64,000 nucleotides of DNA, from NCBI GenBank assembly GCA_043782485.1, contig JAYWAL010000007.1, positions 49,153 through 113,152 of the forward strand, written 5' to 3'. The notes under the pieces were generated by a model. The model made no database searches, had not been told where the DNA came from, and saw only the letters and a list, made by a program, of their open reading frames with translations. This stretch comes from JANXUC01 sp043782485 (GTDB lineage Bacteria > Acidobacteriota > Terriglobia > Terriglobales > Acidobacteriaceae). The translations under genes were made by a program, and so were the position numbers. Numbering within the stretch: the stretch's first letter is position 1; each line of letters begins with the position of its first letter. Positions 17,521 to 25,924 of this stretch are shown in pieces.

Positions 17521-20103
17521 GTGAAACTGCATCTGCGCATTGTGATCGCAATCTGCGCCGCCGTGCTCTCCCTGACTCTTGTTTCGATTTGTGCGGCACA
17601 GTCGAATACGTCCAGAATTGAGCTCCCGGCGGACGCCGGTTGGAAGTTCTTTCTGGGTGACCCGAGCGGCGCGGAAGTGCCTTCATTCGCGGACACAGCT
17701 TGGCGCGCGGTGGACTTACCACACGACTGGAGCATTGAAGGACGGCCAAACGCAAACAATCCAACCGGCTCCGGCGGAGGCTTTTTCCCAGCTGGAGTTG
17801 GTTGGTATCGCAGGGCGTTCAGTGCTCCGGCGGACTGGCGCGGTAAGCGCGTGAGCGTTGAGTTCGATGGAGTGTACCGAGATGCGACCGTGTATCTGAA
17901 CGGTCATAAGCTTGGAACTCATCCTTACGGATACACTAGCTTCACCTTCGATCTCACGGCGGACCTGAACTTCACAGGTCCCAATGTTCTGGCGGTCCGT
18001 GTCGATAACTCCGCACAGCCCAACAGCCGCTGGTACAGCGGGTCAGGGATTTACCGTCACGTCCGGGTCGTCGTCACTGATCCGACGCATGTGGCGCACT
18101 GGGGAGTCTTTGTTACGACGCCTAAGGTCTCCGACGGGTCAGCGACGGTTTCGATCCAGACCAACGTGGCCAACGAATCCCCAAAACCGGCTGGTGTGAC
18201 AGTCAAGACCACCTTTTACGACGGCGCGGAGCGCGAAGTGGGCACAACGGAGTCGACCCTGACGATCGTCGCGGGGAGAGACACGGAAGCTGCGCAAACG
18301 GTTGCCATTGCGAAGCCTGATCTATGGTCGCCATCGTCCCCGACCTTGTACCATGCGGTCACTCAGGTCAGCAAAGATGGCAGAGTTGTGGATCAGGTTG
18401 TGACCTCGTTCGGCATCCGCTCACTCTCGTGGTCGGCGGAGAAAGGGCTGCTTCTGAATGGAAAGACGATCAAGCTGACGGGCGGCAGCGTCCATCATGA
18501 CAACGGGCCCCTTGGCGCCGCAGCATTCGACCGCGCCGAGGAACGCAAAGTCGAGCTGTTGAAGGCATCTGGGCACAACGCTGTACGAACCGCTCATAAC
18601 CCGCCTTCGCCCGCATTTCTTGATGCGTGCGATCGGCTGGGCTTGCTAGTGATGGATGAGCCGTTCGATACCTGGAAGGCCAACAAAGCGAAGTTCGACT
18701 ACGGCAGAGACTTTGACGAATGGTGGAAGAGGGATATCTCGTCCATGGTGTTGCGGGATCGCAATCACCCTTCCATCGTGATCTGGGGAATTGGCAACGA
18801 AATTCCGGAGCTGGAGACCGAACGAGCCGGGGCAACGGGCAAGCAATTGGCGGATCAGGTGAGATCGCTGGACAGCACGCGTCCGCTCACGCTGGCATTT
18901 CCCGGGACCACAACTACGGCCAACGCGGAAGCCGTGTTTTCCCTCCTCGACATTACCGGCTATAACTACAACATTCTTCCGACGTATGCGGCGGACCATG
19001 GCCAGTTGCCTAAGCGAATCATGCTGACGACCGAGTCATTTCCAGCGAAGGTATTTCCGCTATGGGCAGTCTCGCAGGACAATTCCTATGTGCTGGGTGA
19101 TTTTGCATGGACCGCCATGGACTATCTGGGTGAGTCTGGAATCGGTGCCTGGTCGTATGGCACTCCGGAAGAGGCTCAGATAGGAACGCAGATCATGGGC
19201 TCGATGATGACCTCGGCAACCATCGACAAGATGTTCCTGGGGATGGCCAATGGTGTGGACATGATGGCGGCGGCGAACCAGGGCAACGCTGATCCTGGCA
19301 TGAAGGCGGCGATGTCGATCTTGTTCCACGGATATCCCTGGCATGCGGCGATGTGCGGAGATCTCGATTTGACCGGCTATCGCAAGCCGCAGTCTTACTA
19401 TCGAGACATCTTGTGGAACGGCGGTGACCGCGTGTACGCTACGGTTCGCTTCCCAGAGCCGGAGGGCAAGAAGATTATCGCCGTCGGTTGGTCGACCTTT
19501 CCAACCCTGCCCAGCTGGAGTTGGCCTGGGCAGGAAGGCAAGCAACTGCAAGTGGAGGTGTATTCCGGGGCTGAAAAAGTTCGGTTGTTCCTGAATGACA
19601 AGCTGATTGGAGAGAAGCCGACCAGTCGCGATCAGCAATTCAAAGCCACGTTTTCAGTGCCCTACACTCTCGGCACGTTGAAGGCAGTGGGTATGAGGCG
19701 CGACCGGGTCGTTGCCGAGAGCGTTCTTGCCACGGCCGGCAACGCCGCAGGTCTGCGCCTTACCGCTGATCGAACTGTTCTTCAGGCCGACGGACAAGAC
19801 CTTTCTTACCTCACCGTGGAGGCGGTGGATGCCGAGGGTCGCCTGCAACCGAATGCAGCCCAGGAAGTACAGTTCTCCATCAGCGGACCAGGCTTGATTG
19901 CAGCCGTGGGAAACGGCGACGGGCAGGACGCCGATTCCTACCAGGGTGATCATCGCAAGTTGTTTGAGGGGCGCGCGCTGGTGGTGGTGAGGACCTCAAG
20001 AACGAGTGGAGCGATCACCGTTACGGCTAAAACCACAGACTTGAAGGACGGATCGGTAACGATTGAGTCGAAGGCTGTGGCACAGCGGGCGGAACTGCGT
20101 TGA
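17521..20103 (+). CDS. Secreted glycoside hydrolase family 2 (beta-galactosidase-like)
   Basis: This is a retaining beta-glycosidase acting outside the cytoplasm. The 860 residues start at GTG with GAGG just upstream and a signal peptide (MKLHLRIVIAICAAVLSLTL..., ending near CAAQS). The GH2 sugar-binding domain (about 30-190, with DLPHDWSIEG and YRDATVYLNGHKLG) and the immunoglobulin-like domain (190-295) precede the TIM barrel. The barrel has acid/base Glu427 in IWGIGNE and nucleophile Glu505 in MLTTES. Further Ig-like/DUF4982-type C-terminal domains run to the end. No transporter or regulator is adjacent, so the natural substrate (galactoside, mannoside or glucuronide) cannot be fixed. Confidence 0.93.
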   Translation: MKLHLRIVIAICAAVLSLTLVSICAAQSNTSRIELPADAGWKFFLGDPSGAEVPSFADTAWRAVDLPHDWSIEGRPNANNPTGSGGGFFPAGVGWYRRAFSAPADWRGKRVSVEFDGVYRDATVYLNGHKLGTHPYGYTSFTFDLTADLNFTGPNVLAVRVDNSAQPNSRWYSGSGIYRHVRVVVTDPTHVAHWGVFVTTPKVSDGSATVSIQTNVANESPKPAGVTVKTTFYDGAEREVGTTESTLTIVAGRDTEAAQTVAIAKPDLWSPSSPTLYHAVTQVSKDGRVVDQVVTSFGIRSLSWSAEKGLLLNGKTIKLTGGSVHHDNGPLGAAAFDRAEERKVELLKASGHNAVRTAHNPPSPAFLDACDRLGLLVMDEPFDTWKANKAKFDYGRDFDEWWKRDISSMVLRDRNHPSIVIWGIGNEIPELETERAGATGKQLADQVRSLDSTRPLTLAFPGTTTTANAEAVFSLLDITGYNYNILPTYAADHGQLPKRIMLTTESFPAKVFPLWAVSQDNSYVLGDFAWTAMDYLGESGIGAWSYGTPEEAQIGTQIMGSMMTSATIDKMFLGMANGVDMMAAANQGNADPGMKAAMSILFHGYPWHAAMCGDLDLTGYRKPQSYYRDILWNGGDRVYATVRFPEPEGKKIIAVGWSTFPTLPSWSWPGQEGKQLQVEVYSGAEKVRLFLNDKLIGEKPTSRDQQFKATFSVPYTLGTLKAVGMRRDRVVAESVLATAGNAAGLRLTADRTVLQADGQDLSYLTVEAVDAEGRLQPNAAQEVQFSISGPGLIAAVGNGDGQDADSYQGDHRKLFEGRALVVVRTSRTSGAITVTAKTTDLKDGSVTIESKAVAQRAELR

Positions 20104-20197
20104 TCATTTAGCCTTGGATTCCGATCAACAGGTCGCTCAGTAGCGCCGTTGCTCGCACCGCGACGGTTTCGTCGGGATGACGATTGCAGGGTGGGCC

Positions 20198-21265
20198 TCA
20201 GGGTTTCTCCTCCTGCCCCATCGTCACAATTCTTGTTTGCGCTCCAAACTTTTTGTAGTCGCTGTAGGTCTGCGTCACGTCCTCGTTCAGTTCTTTGAAG
20301 AGCGCGATACGGGCGTCCAGGTTTAAGTGAACGAGTTTGGGCAGCCACACTTCGTCATTAACGCGAGTCTCTTCGGCATATAAGTGCGTCCCCTTGTGTA
20401 GTCGCGCGACAAACCAGCCAATGGAAATTGTGTCGATGGTTTCAAGGTCAGCCTTGACCCACCGGTAGTCGTTCTGGTCGATCCAGAGCTTGCCGCGAAA
20501 TTTCGTCAGGAACTTGCCGTTCTTACCGCGGGGCTCGTAGCCAGGCTTGGGTTCTCCCTGAATTACGTAAAGCGCTCGCCCATCGACGGTTTCTTGCGGC
20601 AACATCGTAAAGTTGAAGGCGTCGGCAATTTCTTTAACAAAGTCGCGGGCTTCTTCGCGGGATTTCTCCTCTTTCTCCAGCCGTTTGGTTTGCTCGTCAG
20701 GCGACTCGTGTTGGTATTTGGCGATGAGCTTGTCGATTTTCTCCTCTTCCTTGGCGGCTTCTTTTGGCCCGAGGGGTTGGCCATCCTTGGAAACCTGACG
20801 CTGAACTTGCTCTCCATAGATCATCATGATGTCGAAGCCGCTATTTTCGGTCGATTTTACCTGGCCTTGCCCGTCCAGCTTCTTTTCAAAGACGTTTTCC
20901 CGGTAAGTGTAGTTGCGGCGCTTTTTCTGGTTTTCCTCTTCGTGTGCGGCGACCCGACGAATGATTTCAGCGGGATCGCTGGTCGGCACCAGGGCCGCGG
21001 TTGCGGTTGGTGGCACGGAAGGCGGCGCGAGACGAATGGCATTCACGTCCTCTTTGACGACGACGCCGCAGTCCGCAATCGCCCCCTGCGGCGATCCAGG
21101 TGGAGGATCGCACGGTGGCATTTTGGAGGGAGCCGAAGTTTCAGGAGCGGCTTGGCGAGGCAAAGCCTGACTTGCCACAGCCGCTGCGCCGAGGAGCATG
21201 ACGAACACGCAAATCTTGCGAATCAACATAAGTATCGATACGGATTGAGATCCAGCTTGGTTCAT
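20198..21265 (-). CDS. Secreted protein of unknown function, LolA-like fold possible
   Basis: The 355-residue protein has an N-terminal hydrophobic segment (about residues 13-32, MLIRKICVFVMLLGAAAVAS) that fits a signal peptide; M13 may be the true start. A Pro-rich stretch (35-95) is followed by a highly charged helical region (EEENQKKRRNY to EEKSREEARDF, about 105-210). The C-terminal part is beta-rich (KFRGKLWIDQNDYRWVKADLE), a pattern seen in outer-membrane lipoprotein-sorting-like proteins. The family assignment is tentative. It is transcribed alone and converges with the glycosidase gene across 94 bases. Confidence 0.8.
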   Translation of the reverse strand: MNQAGSQSVSILMLIRKICVFVMLLGAAAVASQALPRQAAPETSAPSKMPPCDPPPGSPQGAIADCGVVVKEDVNAIRLAPPSVPPTATAALVPTSDPAEIIRRVAAHEEENQKKRRNYTYRENVFEKKLDGQGQVKSTENSGFDIMMIYGEQVQRQVSKDGQPLGPKEAAKEEEKIDKLIAKYQHESPDEQTKRLEKEEKSREEARDFVKEIADAFNFTMLPQETVDGRALYVIQGEPKPGYEPRGKNGKFLTKFRGKLWIDQNDYRWVKADLETIDTISIGWFVARLHKGTHLYAEETRVNDEVWLPKLVHLNLDARIALFKELNEDVTQTYSDYKKFGAQTRIVTMGQEEKP

Positions 21266-21352
21266 TTGTGAGTTGGGTGAGATGCAAGAGGAAGTCTTTG
21301 CGACTAACTCCCTGATACCTATACAATCTTGATTAGGATGGTAGCCTGAAAT

Positions 21353-21490
21353 ATGGGAATTCTGGTAACTGTGGCGATCCGTGTGCTGGAAGGTTTGTTT
21401 ATTCTTGGGGCGGCGGGTAGCGTCCTGGTGCTGATCCTAACCACCATCGATGATGCCGAAGTCTTGTTCAGCAGCGACGAAAAGCATTAA
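21353..21490 (+). CDS. 45-residue single-span membrane protein
   Basis: A short gene encodes MGILVTVAIRVLEGLFILG and then AAGSVLVLILTTIDDAEVLF, ending in SSDEKH. One or two hydrophobic stretches (about 3-9 and 13-33) are followed by an acidic tail, consistent with a small inner-membrane protein with its C-terminus in the cytoplasm. AGGATGG lies about 10-16 bases upstream of the ATG. Its stop overlaps the stop of the opposite-strand gene in the tetramer TTAA. No function is known. The clean membrane pattern and lack of internal stops support a real gene. Confidence 0.65.
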   Translation: MGILVTVAIRVLEGLFILGAAGSVLVLILTTIDDAEVLFSSDEKH

Positions 21491-22185
21491 GGCTGGGGCT
21501 TTGTCAGGTGAGCTTTTTTGTCGCGGGTTTTCGGTCCGCCTTTTTTCCCCGTACCATCTTTTTCTACCCTGTCCACGCACTCTCCACGAAAGAGCCGGTC
21601 GTCTACTCGCGAAAGCTGCTTTTCCATCCCCTTCGCAAGCAGGGGAAAGTGGCGGATCGTGAACAGATGTTCCGCCACGAACCAAACTGGTTTCTCCGTA
21701 GTCATCCATTCCCTGGCATCAAAATACTTCAGATTGAACGGTACCGAGAACCGGCGGAGCGTGCGCTCTCGGCGCATGTTGAAGTAGCCATGGAAGTAGC
21801 TCAAGGCGAGTTCGCGAAGAGTTCGGTAGATGGGGTCGCGTCCGTGGCAGCCGGTGTAGTTGGACTTGGCAATTGCGCCCCAGTGGCCCTTGTGCTGGTA
21901 AATGGCGATGACGTGGTCGGTGTCGTTTTCGGCTTCGAGATCGAAAATGAGCGGCGGGTATCCGTTGGCACGAAGCGCGGCGGCAGCGAAGAGCGCGCCC
22001 TCGTAGCAGTGGGCGGAGTTCTCGGCCAGCACTGTGCGCGGGGACCACGCGGTGTCGGCCACGTGGTAGGGCATTTTGCTCAAGGCGCGCTGAATTCCGA
22101 GAGGGTTCTTCAGGCTACGGAGTTTGCGCAGTTCGACTGGGGTGAAGGCGGCGAGGGGAGATTCCGCTAGCGGTTTTGATTTCAT
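21487..22185 (-). CDS. Transglutaminase-like cysteine protein
   Basis: The 232-residue protein has no signal peptide. It shows the order expected of a transglutaminase/cysteine-protease-like core: Cys60 in ENSAHCYEGALFAAAALR, His91 in NDTDHVIAIY and a polar residue in GAIAKSN about 16 residues later. Cys begins a helix and His lies on a strand, as in that superfamily. The C-terminal 35 residues are Lys/Arg rich and probably disordered. Catalysis and substrate are unknown. It overlaps the 45-residue membrane gene tail to tail, and a dispersed inverted repeat lies 14 bases upstream of its start. Confidence 0.75.
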   Translation of the reverse strand: MKSKPLAESPLAAFTPVELRKLRSLKNPLGIQRALSKMPYHVADTAWSPRTVLAENSAHCYEGALFAAAALRANGYPPLIFDLEAENDTDHVIAIYQHKGHWGAIAKSNYTGCHGRDPIYRTLRELALSYFHGYFNMRRERTLRRFSVPFNLKYFDAREWMTTEKPVWFVAEHLFTIRHFPLLAKGMEKQLSRVDDRLFRGECVDRVEKDGTGKKGGPKTRDKKAHLTKPQP

Positions 22186-22199
22186 GATTTATGAATTGC

Positions 22200-22286
22200 T
22201 TGTCATCCCGACCAACGGGAGGGACCTGCATTTCGGTTTGGGCTTCTCCAGCAACTGCAGATCCCTCCCGTTGGTCGGGATGACAA
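22200..22286. repeat. Dispersed inverted repeat, family A, complete copy
   Basis: Two 31-base arms (22200-22230 and 22256-22286) are complementary except at one position. The arms carry GTCATCCCGACCAACGGGAG and its complement and are separated by 25 bases. It can form a long hairpin and lies between a transglutaminase-like gene and a HAD gene. Single arms or diverged copies occur at 28110, 31761, 58283 and 59180. Confidence 0.9.
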
Positions 22287-22303
22287 ATCTTAAACTAGAT
22301 ACT

Positions 22304-22996
22304 TCAGGAGTATTCATTGAGCAGGCGGGAGAGCTCTTGCGGATTGTCTGCTACAACGTCTCCCGGGGTTTCCACCAGCGTGTGTGGTGCGAAACCGTAG
22401 GTCACCCCGCAGGTCCAGGTCCCGGCGGCGCGGCCGGTGAGGATGTCGACGGCGGAATCGCCGATCATGACGGCTTCGTCGGGGCGGACGCCGGTTTCCG
22501 CGAGGATGGTGTTGATGCCCAGCGGGTCGGGCTTTTTCGTTGCAAAGCTGTTGCCGCCGTAGACGCTGACGAACTTTTCGCCAATGCCGAGCGCATCGAC
22601 GATGGCCCGCGAAGGAATCACAGGCTTGTTGGTGAGCACGGACATGACGCGGCGCGCCCCGTTGATGCCTTGCAGGGTTTCGAGAGCTTCGGGAATGCCG
22701 GGGTAGAGGTGCGTGTAGTCGAGCTTATGCTCGCGGTAGTAGCTCAGGAAGAACTCGAGGCCGCGGCGCAGCAGGTCTTCGTCGGGAGTGTCGCCAAGGG
22801 CGCGGCGGACTAAAGTTGGGGCGCCATCGCCGACCATGGACGCGATTTCGTCGGAAGGGAGTTCGTCGCGGCCGAGGGAGCGCAGGGCGGCGTTAACCGA
22901 ATTGACGAGGTCCTGGCGCGAGTCGATGAGCGTGCCGTCGAGGTCGAAGATCAGGAGCTTGATCTGGTGGGTGGGAATCGGGCGGTGGGTTTGCAT
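22304..22996 (-). CDS. HAD phosphatase, phosphoglycolate-phosphatase-like
   Basis: The 230-residue protein is a haloacid-dehalogenase hydrolase with a helical cap inserted after motif I. Motif I is DLDGT (nucleophile Asp near residue 19, acid/base Asp two residues on), motif II lies in SVLTNKP, motif III is the Lys in ATKKPDP and motif IV is GDSAVDI. Length and cap fit phosphoglycolate phosphatase, which clears 2-phosphoglycolate from DNA repair or oxygenase side reactions, but close paralogues act on other phosphates. It is transcribed from the same strand as the TonB-like gene 36 bases upstream. Confidence 0.88.
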   Translation of the reverse strand: MQTHRPIPTHQIKLLIFDLDGTLIDSRQDLVNSVNAALRSLGRDELPSDEIASMVGDGAPTLVRRALGDTPDEDLLRRGLEFFLSYYREHKLDYTHLYPGIPEALETLQGINGARRVMSVLTNKPVIPSRAIVDALGIGEKFVSVYGGNSFATKKPDPLGINTILAETGVRPDEAVMIGDSAVDILTGRAAGTWTCGVTYGFAPHTLVETPGDVVADNPQELSRLLNEYS

Positions 22997-23032
22997 TCAG
23001 CTAGGGGACGAGAACTCTCGGAAACGTAAGTT

Positions 23033-23443
23033 TCAGTGGGCGCTGCCCAGCGACGCGATGTGAAAGCTCACGCCAGCGCGCAACTGGACCGCAGTTGGGT
23101 TACCTTCCAAGGTTCCAGGTTTGAAAGTCCATTGATTAACACACTCAATGGCTTTTTCATCCAGCCCAGATCCCAAAGGCTTCGAAACTCGAACGTCGTG
23201 AGTTTGACCGTCGACGCCGACAACAAAGGTCAGGTAGACGGTGCCTTCTACCTTCTTCTTCATCGCCTGATCGGAATAGTGCGGGCTAGTTTGGCTGATA
23301 GGGCTCGGCGCAACAACGCAGGGTTGTGCCGGATTGTCCGCGTCGCACAGAGGGATCTTGGTGGGCATGTTGTCGGAGTTAGAATCCTGCGCTATCAAAC
23401 TCGTTGTTGCCAGTAAAAGCGTAAGAACCATGATAGAACGCAT
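23033..23443 (-). CDS. Secreted TonB C-terminal domain protein
   Basis: The 136-residue protein begins with a signal peptide (MRSIMVLTLLLATTSLIAQ). After a short Pro/Cys-containing linker (CDADNPAQPCVVAP) comes a TonB-C-like domain: GTVYLTFVVGVDGQTHDVRV and VNQWTFKPGTLEGNP. There is no Pro-rich spacer or permanent membrane anchor. The start at 23443 was chosen because GGAGG lies 7 bases upstream; the frame extends 10 codons further. It precedes the HAD gene on the same strand. Function is unknown, though such proteins are numerous in this lineage. Confidence 0.82.
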   Translation of the reverse strand: MRSIMVLTLLLATTSLIAQDSNSDNMPTKIPLCDADNPAQPCVVAPSPISQTSPHYSDQAMKKKVEGTVYLTFVVGVDGQTHDVRVSKPLGSGLDEKAIECVNQWTFKPGTLEGNPTAVQLRAGVSFHIASLGSAH

Positions 23444-23583
23444 AACGATGCCTCCAGTTCGCCCGTTTGCCACCGACCGAAAATCCCGCCAGTCGCCTGC
23501 GGAACTTCCAGTATATTCTCAACCGCATCCAAACAGTTACAATGACTAGTTTGCAATCATCCCGGCGCGCGCGGAGAAAGTGA

Positions 23584-25809
23584 ATGCCCGTTACGAAGGT
23601 GGAGCCCAAAGCTGAGCAAAAAGCCGGGCCGGCGACGGCGGTCCGGGAAAAGTCCTACGAAGGTTTGACGCCACAGCAACTGGTGGAAGCCTATCGGCTG
23701 ATGTACATGTCGCGGCGTGTGGATGATCGCGAGATTCTGCTCAAGCGCCAGCAGAAAGTCTATTTCCAGATTTCCGGCGCGGGACACGAGGCGCTGAGCG
23801 TAGCGGCGGGCCTGGCTCTCAAGGCTGGCTACGACTGGTTTTATCCGTACTACCGTGATCGCGGGCTGTGTCTGGCGCTGGGTGGGACACCTTACGAAAT
23901 GCTGCTGGGCGCGGTGGGCGCGGCGGACGATCCGGCGTCGGGCGGGCGGCAGATGCCTTCGCATTGGGCGTTCAAGCATTTGAATGTGGTTTCGCAATCG
24001 TCCTGCACCGGGACGCAGGTGTTGCAGGCGGTTGGGTGCGCAGAGGCGGGCCGCTATTTCACGCGGTTCCCGAATTCGGCGCGCAAGACCGACGGCGACT
24101 ATCGCGAATTCAAAGATGTGGCTTTCCACGGCGACGAGTTGGTCTACGTTTCGCTCGGCGATGGTACGACCAGTCAAGGCGAGTTCTGGGAATCGATGAA
24201 CGCCGCGGCGCTGATGAAGTTGCCGCTGTTGGTGTGTGTGCAGGATAACGACTACGCGATTTCCGTGCCGGTGGAGGCGCAGACGGCTGGAGGGAACATC
24301 TCCAGGCTGGTGGCGAATTTCCCGAATTTCCATTTTGATGAGTTTGACGGGACCGATGTGATTGCCAGCTTTGGCGCGCTGCATCGGGCGATTGATCACA
24401 TTCGCTCGGGGAAGGGACCGGCGTTTTTGCATGGGCACGTGACGCGGCCGTATTCGCATTCGCTCTCGGATGATGAAAAGCTGTATCGCTCAGCGGCGGA
24501 GTTGGCGGATGAAGTGGCACGCGATCCGCTGTCGCGGCATCGGCGGTTCTTACTGGCCGAGGGAATACTCGACGAGGCTGGAATTCATGCCATCGAGAAA
24601 GTGGTGGACAAGGATATTCAGCAAGCGGCCGACCGAGCGTTGGTTGCGCCTTTGCCGAAGCTTGAGTCGATTATGGATTGGGTGTACTCGCCGGATCTCG
24701 ATCCCGAATCGCCTGCTTTTGACAGTCAGCCCGCAACACTGAAGCAGGGAACCGAAGAGGCCATGAAGAAGGCTGGGACGCCCAAGACGATGGCGGACCT
24801 GATCAACCACACGCTGCGCGATGAAATGAAGCGCGACGAGCGCGTGCTGATTTTCGGCGAGGACGTGGCGGATTGCTCCCGCGAAGAGTATTTGACCAAG
24901 AAGATGGTGAAGGGCAAGGGCGGCGTTTTCAAGCTGACGCACGGCTTGCAAATGGATTTTGGCCCGGATCGAGTGTTCAACTCGCCCTTGGCTGAGGCCA
25001 GCATTGTCGGGAGGGCCGTGGGTATGGCGACGCGCGGACTCAAGCCGGTCGTGGAGATTCAATTCTTCGATTACATTTGGCCCGCTATGATGCAAATTCG
25101 TAACGAGTTATCTGTGATGCGGTGGCGGTCTTCGAATGCGTTTTCGAGTCCGCTGGTCATTCGCGTGGCGATTGGCGGATATCTGACGGGTGGCGCGGTC
25201 TATCACTCGCAGTGCGGCGAGAGCATCTTTACCCACACGCCGGGGTTGCGCGTGGTGTTTCCATCGAACGCGCTGGATGCGGCAGGTTTGCTGCGCACGG
25301 CGATCCGGTGCGACGACCCAGTACTATTTTTGGAGCACAAGAGGCTGTATCGAGAAACCTTTGGTCGTGCACCATATCCGGGGAACGAGTTCATGGTGCC
25401 GTTCGGGAAGGCTCGGATTGTGCATCCTGGCGATGATCTGACGGTGATCACGTACGGCGCGGTGGTGCCGCGGGCATTGCAGGCGATCAATAGGCTCGAG
25501 CGCGAACACGGCGTTCACGCCGAGCTTTTGGACCTGCGTACCTTGAGCCCCTACGATTGGGACAGCATTAAGGCCTCGGTCGGGAAGACGAATCGGGTGC
25601 TAGTGGCTTACGAAGACTGTTTGAGTTGGGGTTACGGTGCCGAGATTGCCGCGCGCATCGCGGATGAGTTGTTCGAGAGTCTCGACGCTCCGGTCAGGCG
25701 GGTTGCTGCCACCGATACATTCGTGGCCTATCAGCCGCAGCTCGAAGACGAAATTTTGCCTCAGCCCGAGGATATCTATAAGGCCATGCTGGCGCTGGCG
25801 GAGTACTAG
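23584..25809 (+). CDS. Branched-chain 2-oxoacid dehydrogenase E1, fused alpha and beta subunits
   Basis: E1 uses thiamine diphosphate to decarboxylate 2-oxo acids and acylate the lipoyl E2. Usually alpha and beta are separate; here 741 residues contain both. The alpha part (about 25-375) has the ThDP motif GDGTTSQGEFWESMNAA (from residue 192) ending in DNDYAIS. The beta part (about 395-741) has the transketolase pyrimidine-binding domain (FGEDVADCSREE, NSPLAEASIVG) and a C-terminal domain. Similarity favours 2-oxoisovalerate dehydrogenase over pyruvate dehydrogenase. No E2 or E3 gene lies nearby. It is a single-gene unit preceded by a divergent TonB-like gene. Confidence 0.93.
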   Translation: MPVTKVEPKAEQKAGPATAVREKSYEGLTPQQLVEAYRLMYMSRRVDDREILLKRQQKVYFQISGAGHEALSVAAGLALKAGYDWFYPYYRDRGLCLALGGTPYEMLLGAVGAADDPASGGRQMPSHWAFKHLNVVSQSSCTGTQVLQAVGCAEAGRYFTRFPNSARKTDGDYREFKDVAFHGDELVYVSLGDGTTSQGEFWESMNAAALMKLPLLVCVQDNDYAISVPVEAQTAGGNISRLVANFPNFHFDEFDGTDVIASFGALHRAIDHIRSGKGPAFLHGHVTRPYSHSLSDDEKLYRSAAELADEVARDPLSRHRRFLLAEGILDEAGIHAIEKVVDKDIQQAADRALVAPLPKLESIMDWVYSPDLDPESPAFDSQPATLKQGTEEAMKKAGTPKTMADLINHTLRDEMKRDERVLIFGEDVADCSREEYLTKKMVKGKGGVFKLTHGLQMDFGPDRVFNSPLAEASIVGRAVGMATRGLKPVVEIQFFDYIWPAMMQIRNELSVMRWRSSNAFSSPLVIRVAIGGYLTGGAVYHSQCGESIFTHTPGLRVVFPSNALDAAGLLRTAIRCDDPVLFLEHKRLYRETFGRAPYPGNEFMVPFGKARIVHPGDDLTVITYGAVVPRALQAINRLEREHGVHAELLDLRTLSPYDWDSIKASVGKTNRVLVAYEDCLSWGYGAEIAARIADELFESLDAPVRRVAATDTFVAYQPQLEDEILPQPEDIYKAMLALAEY

Positions 25810-25924
25810 GCAACTGAAAACAACCACCGAACCGCTCCCGTAGCGGCTGAGGCCGCCATCTTTGGTGGCGCGGGATCGTACGGTTGAAGCGGCAACCTCT
25901 TACGAACCATCTGTAGAACTTTTC

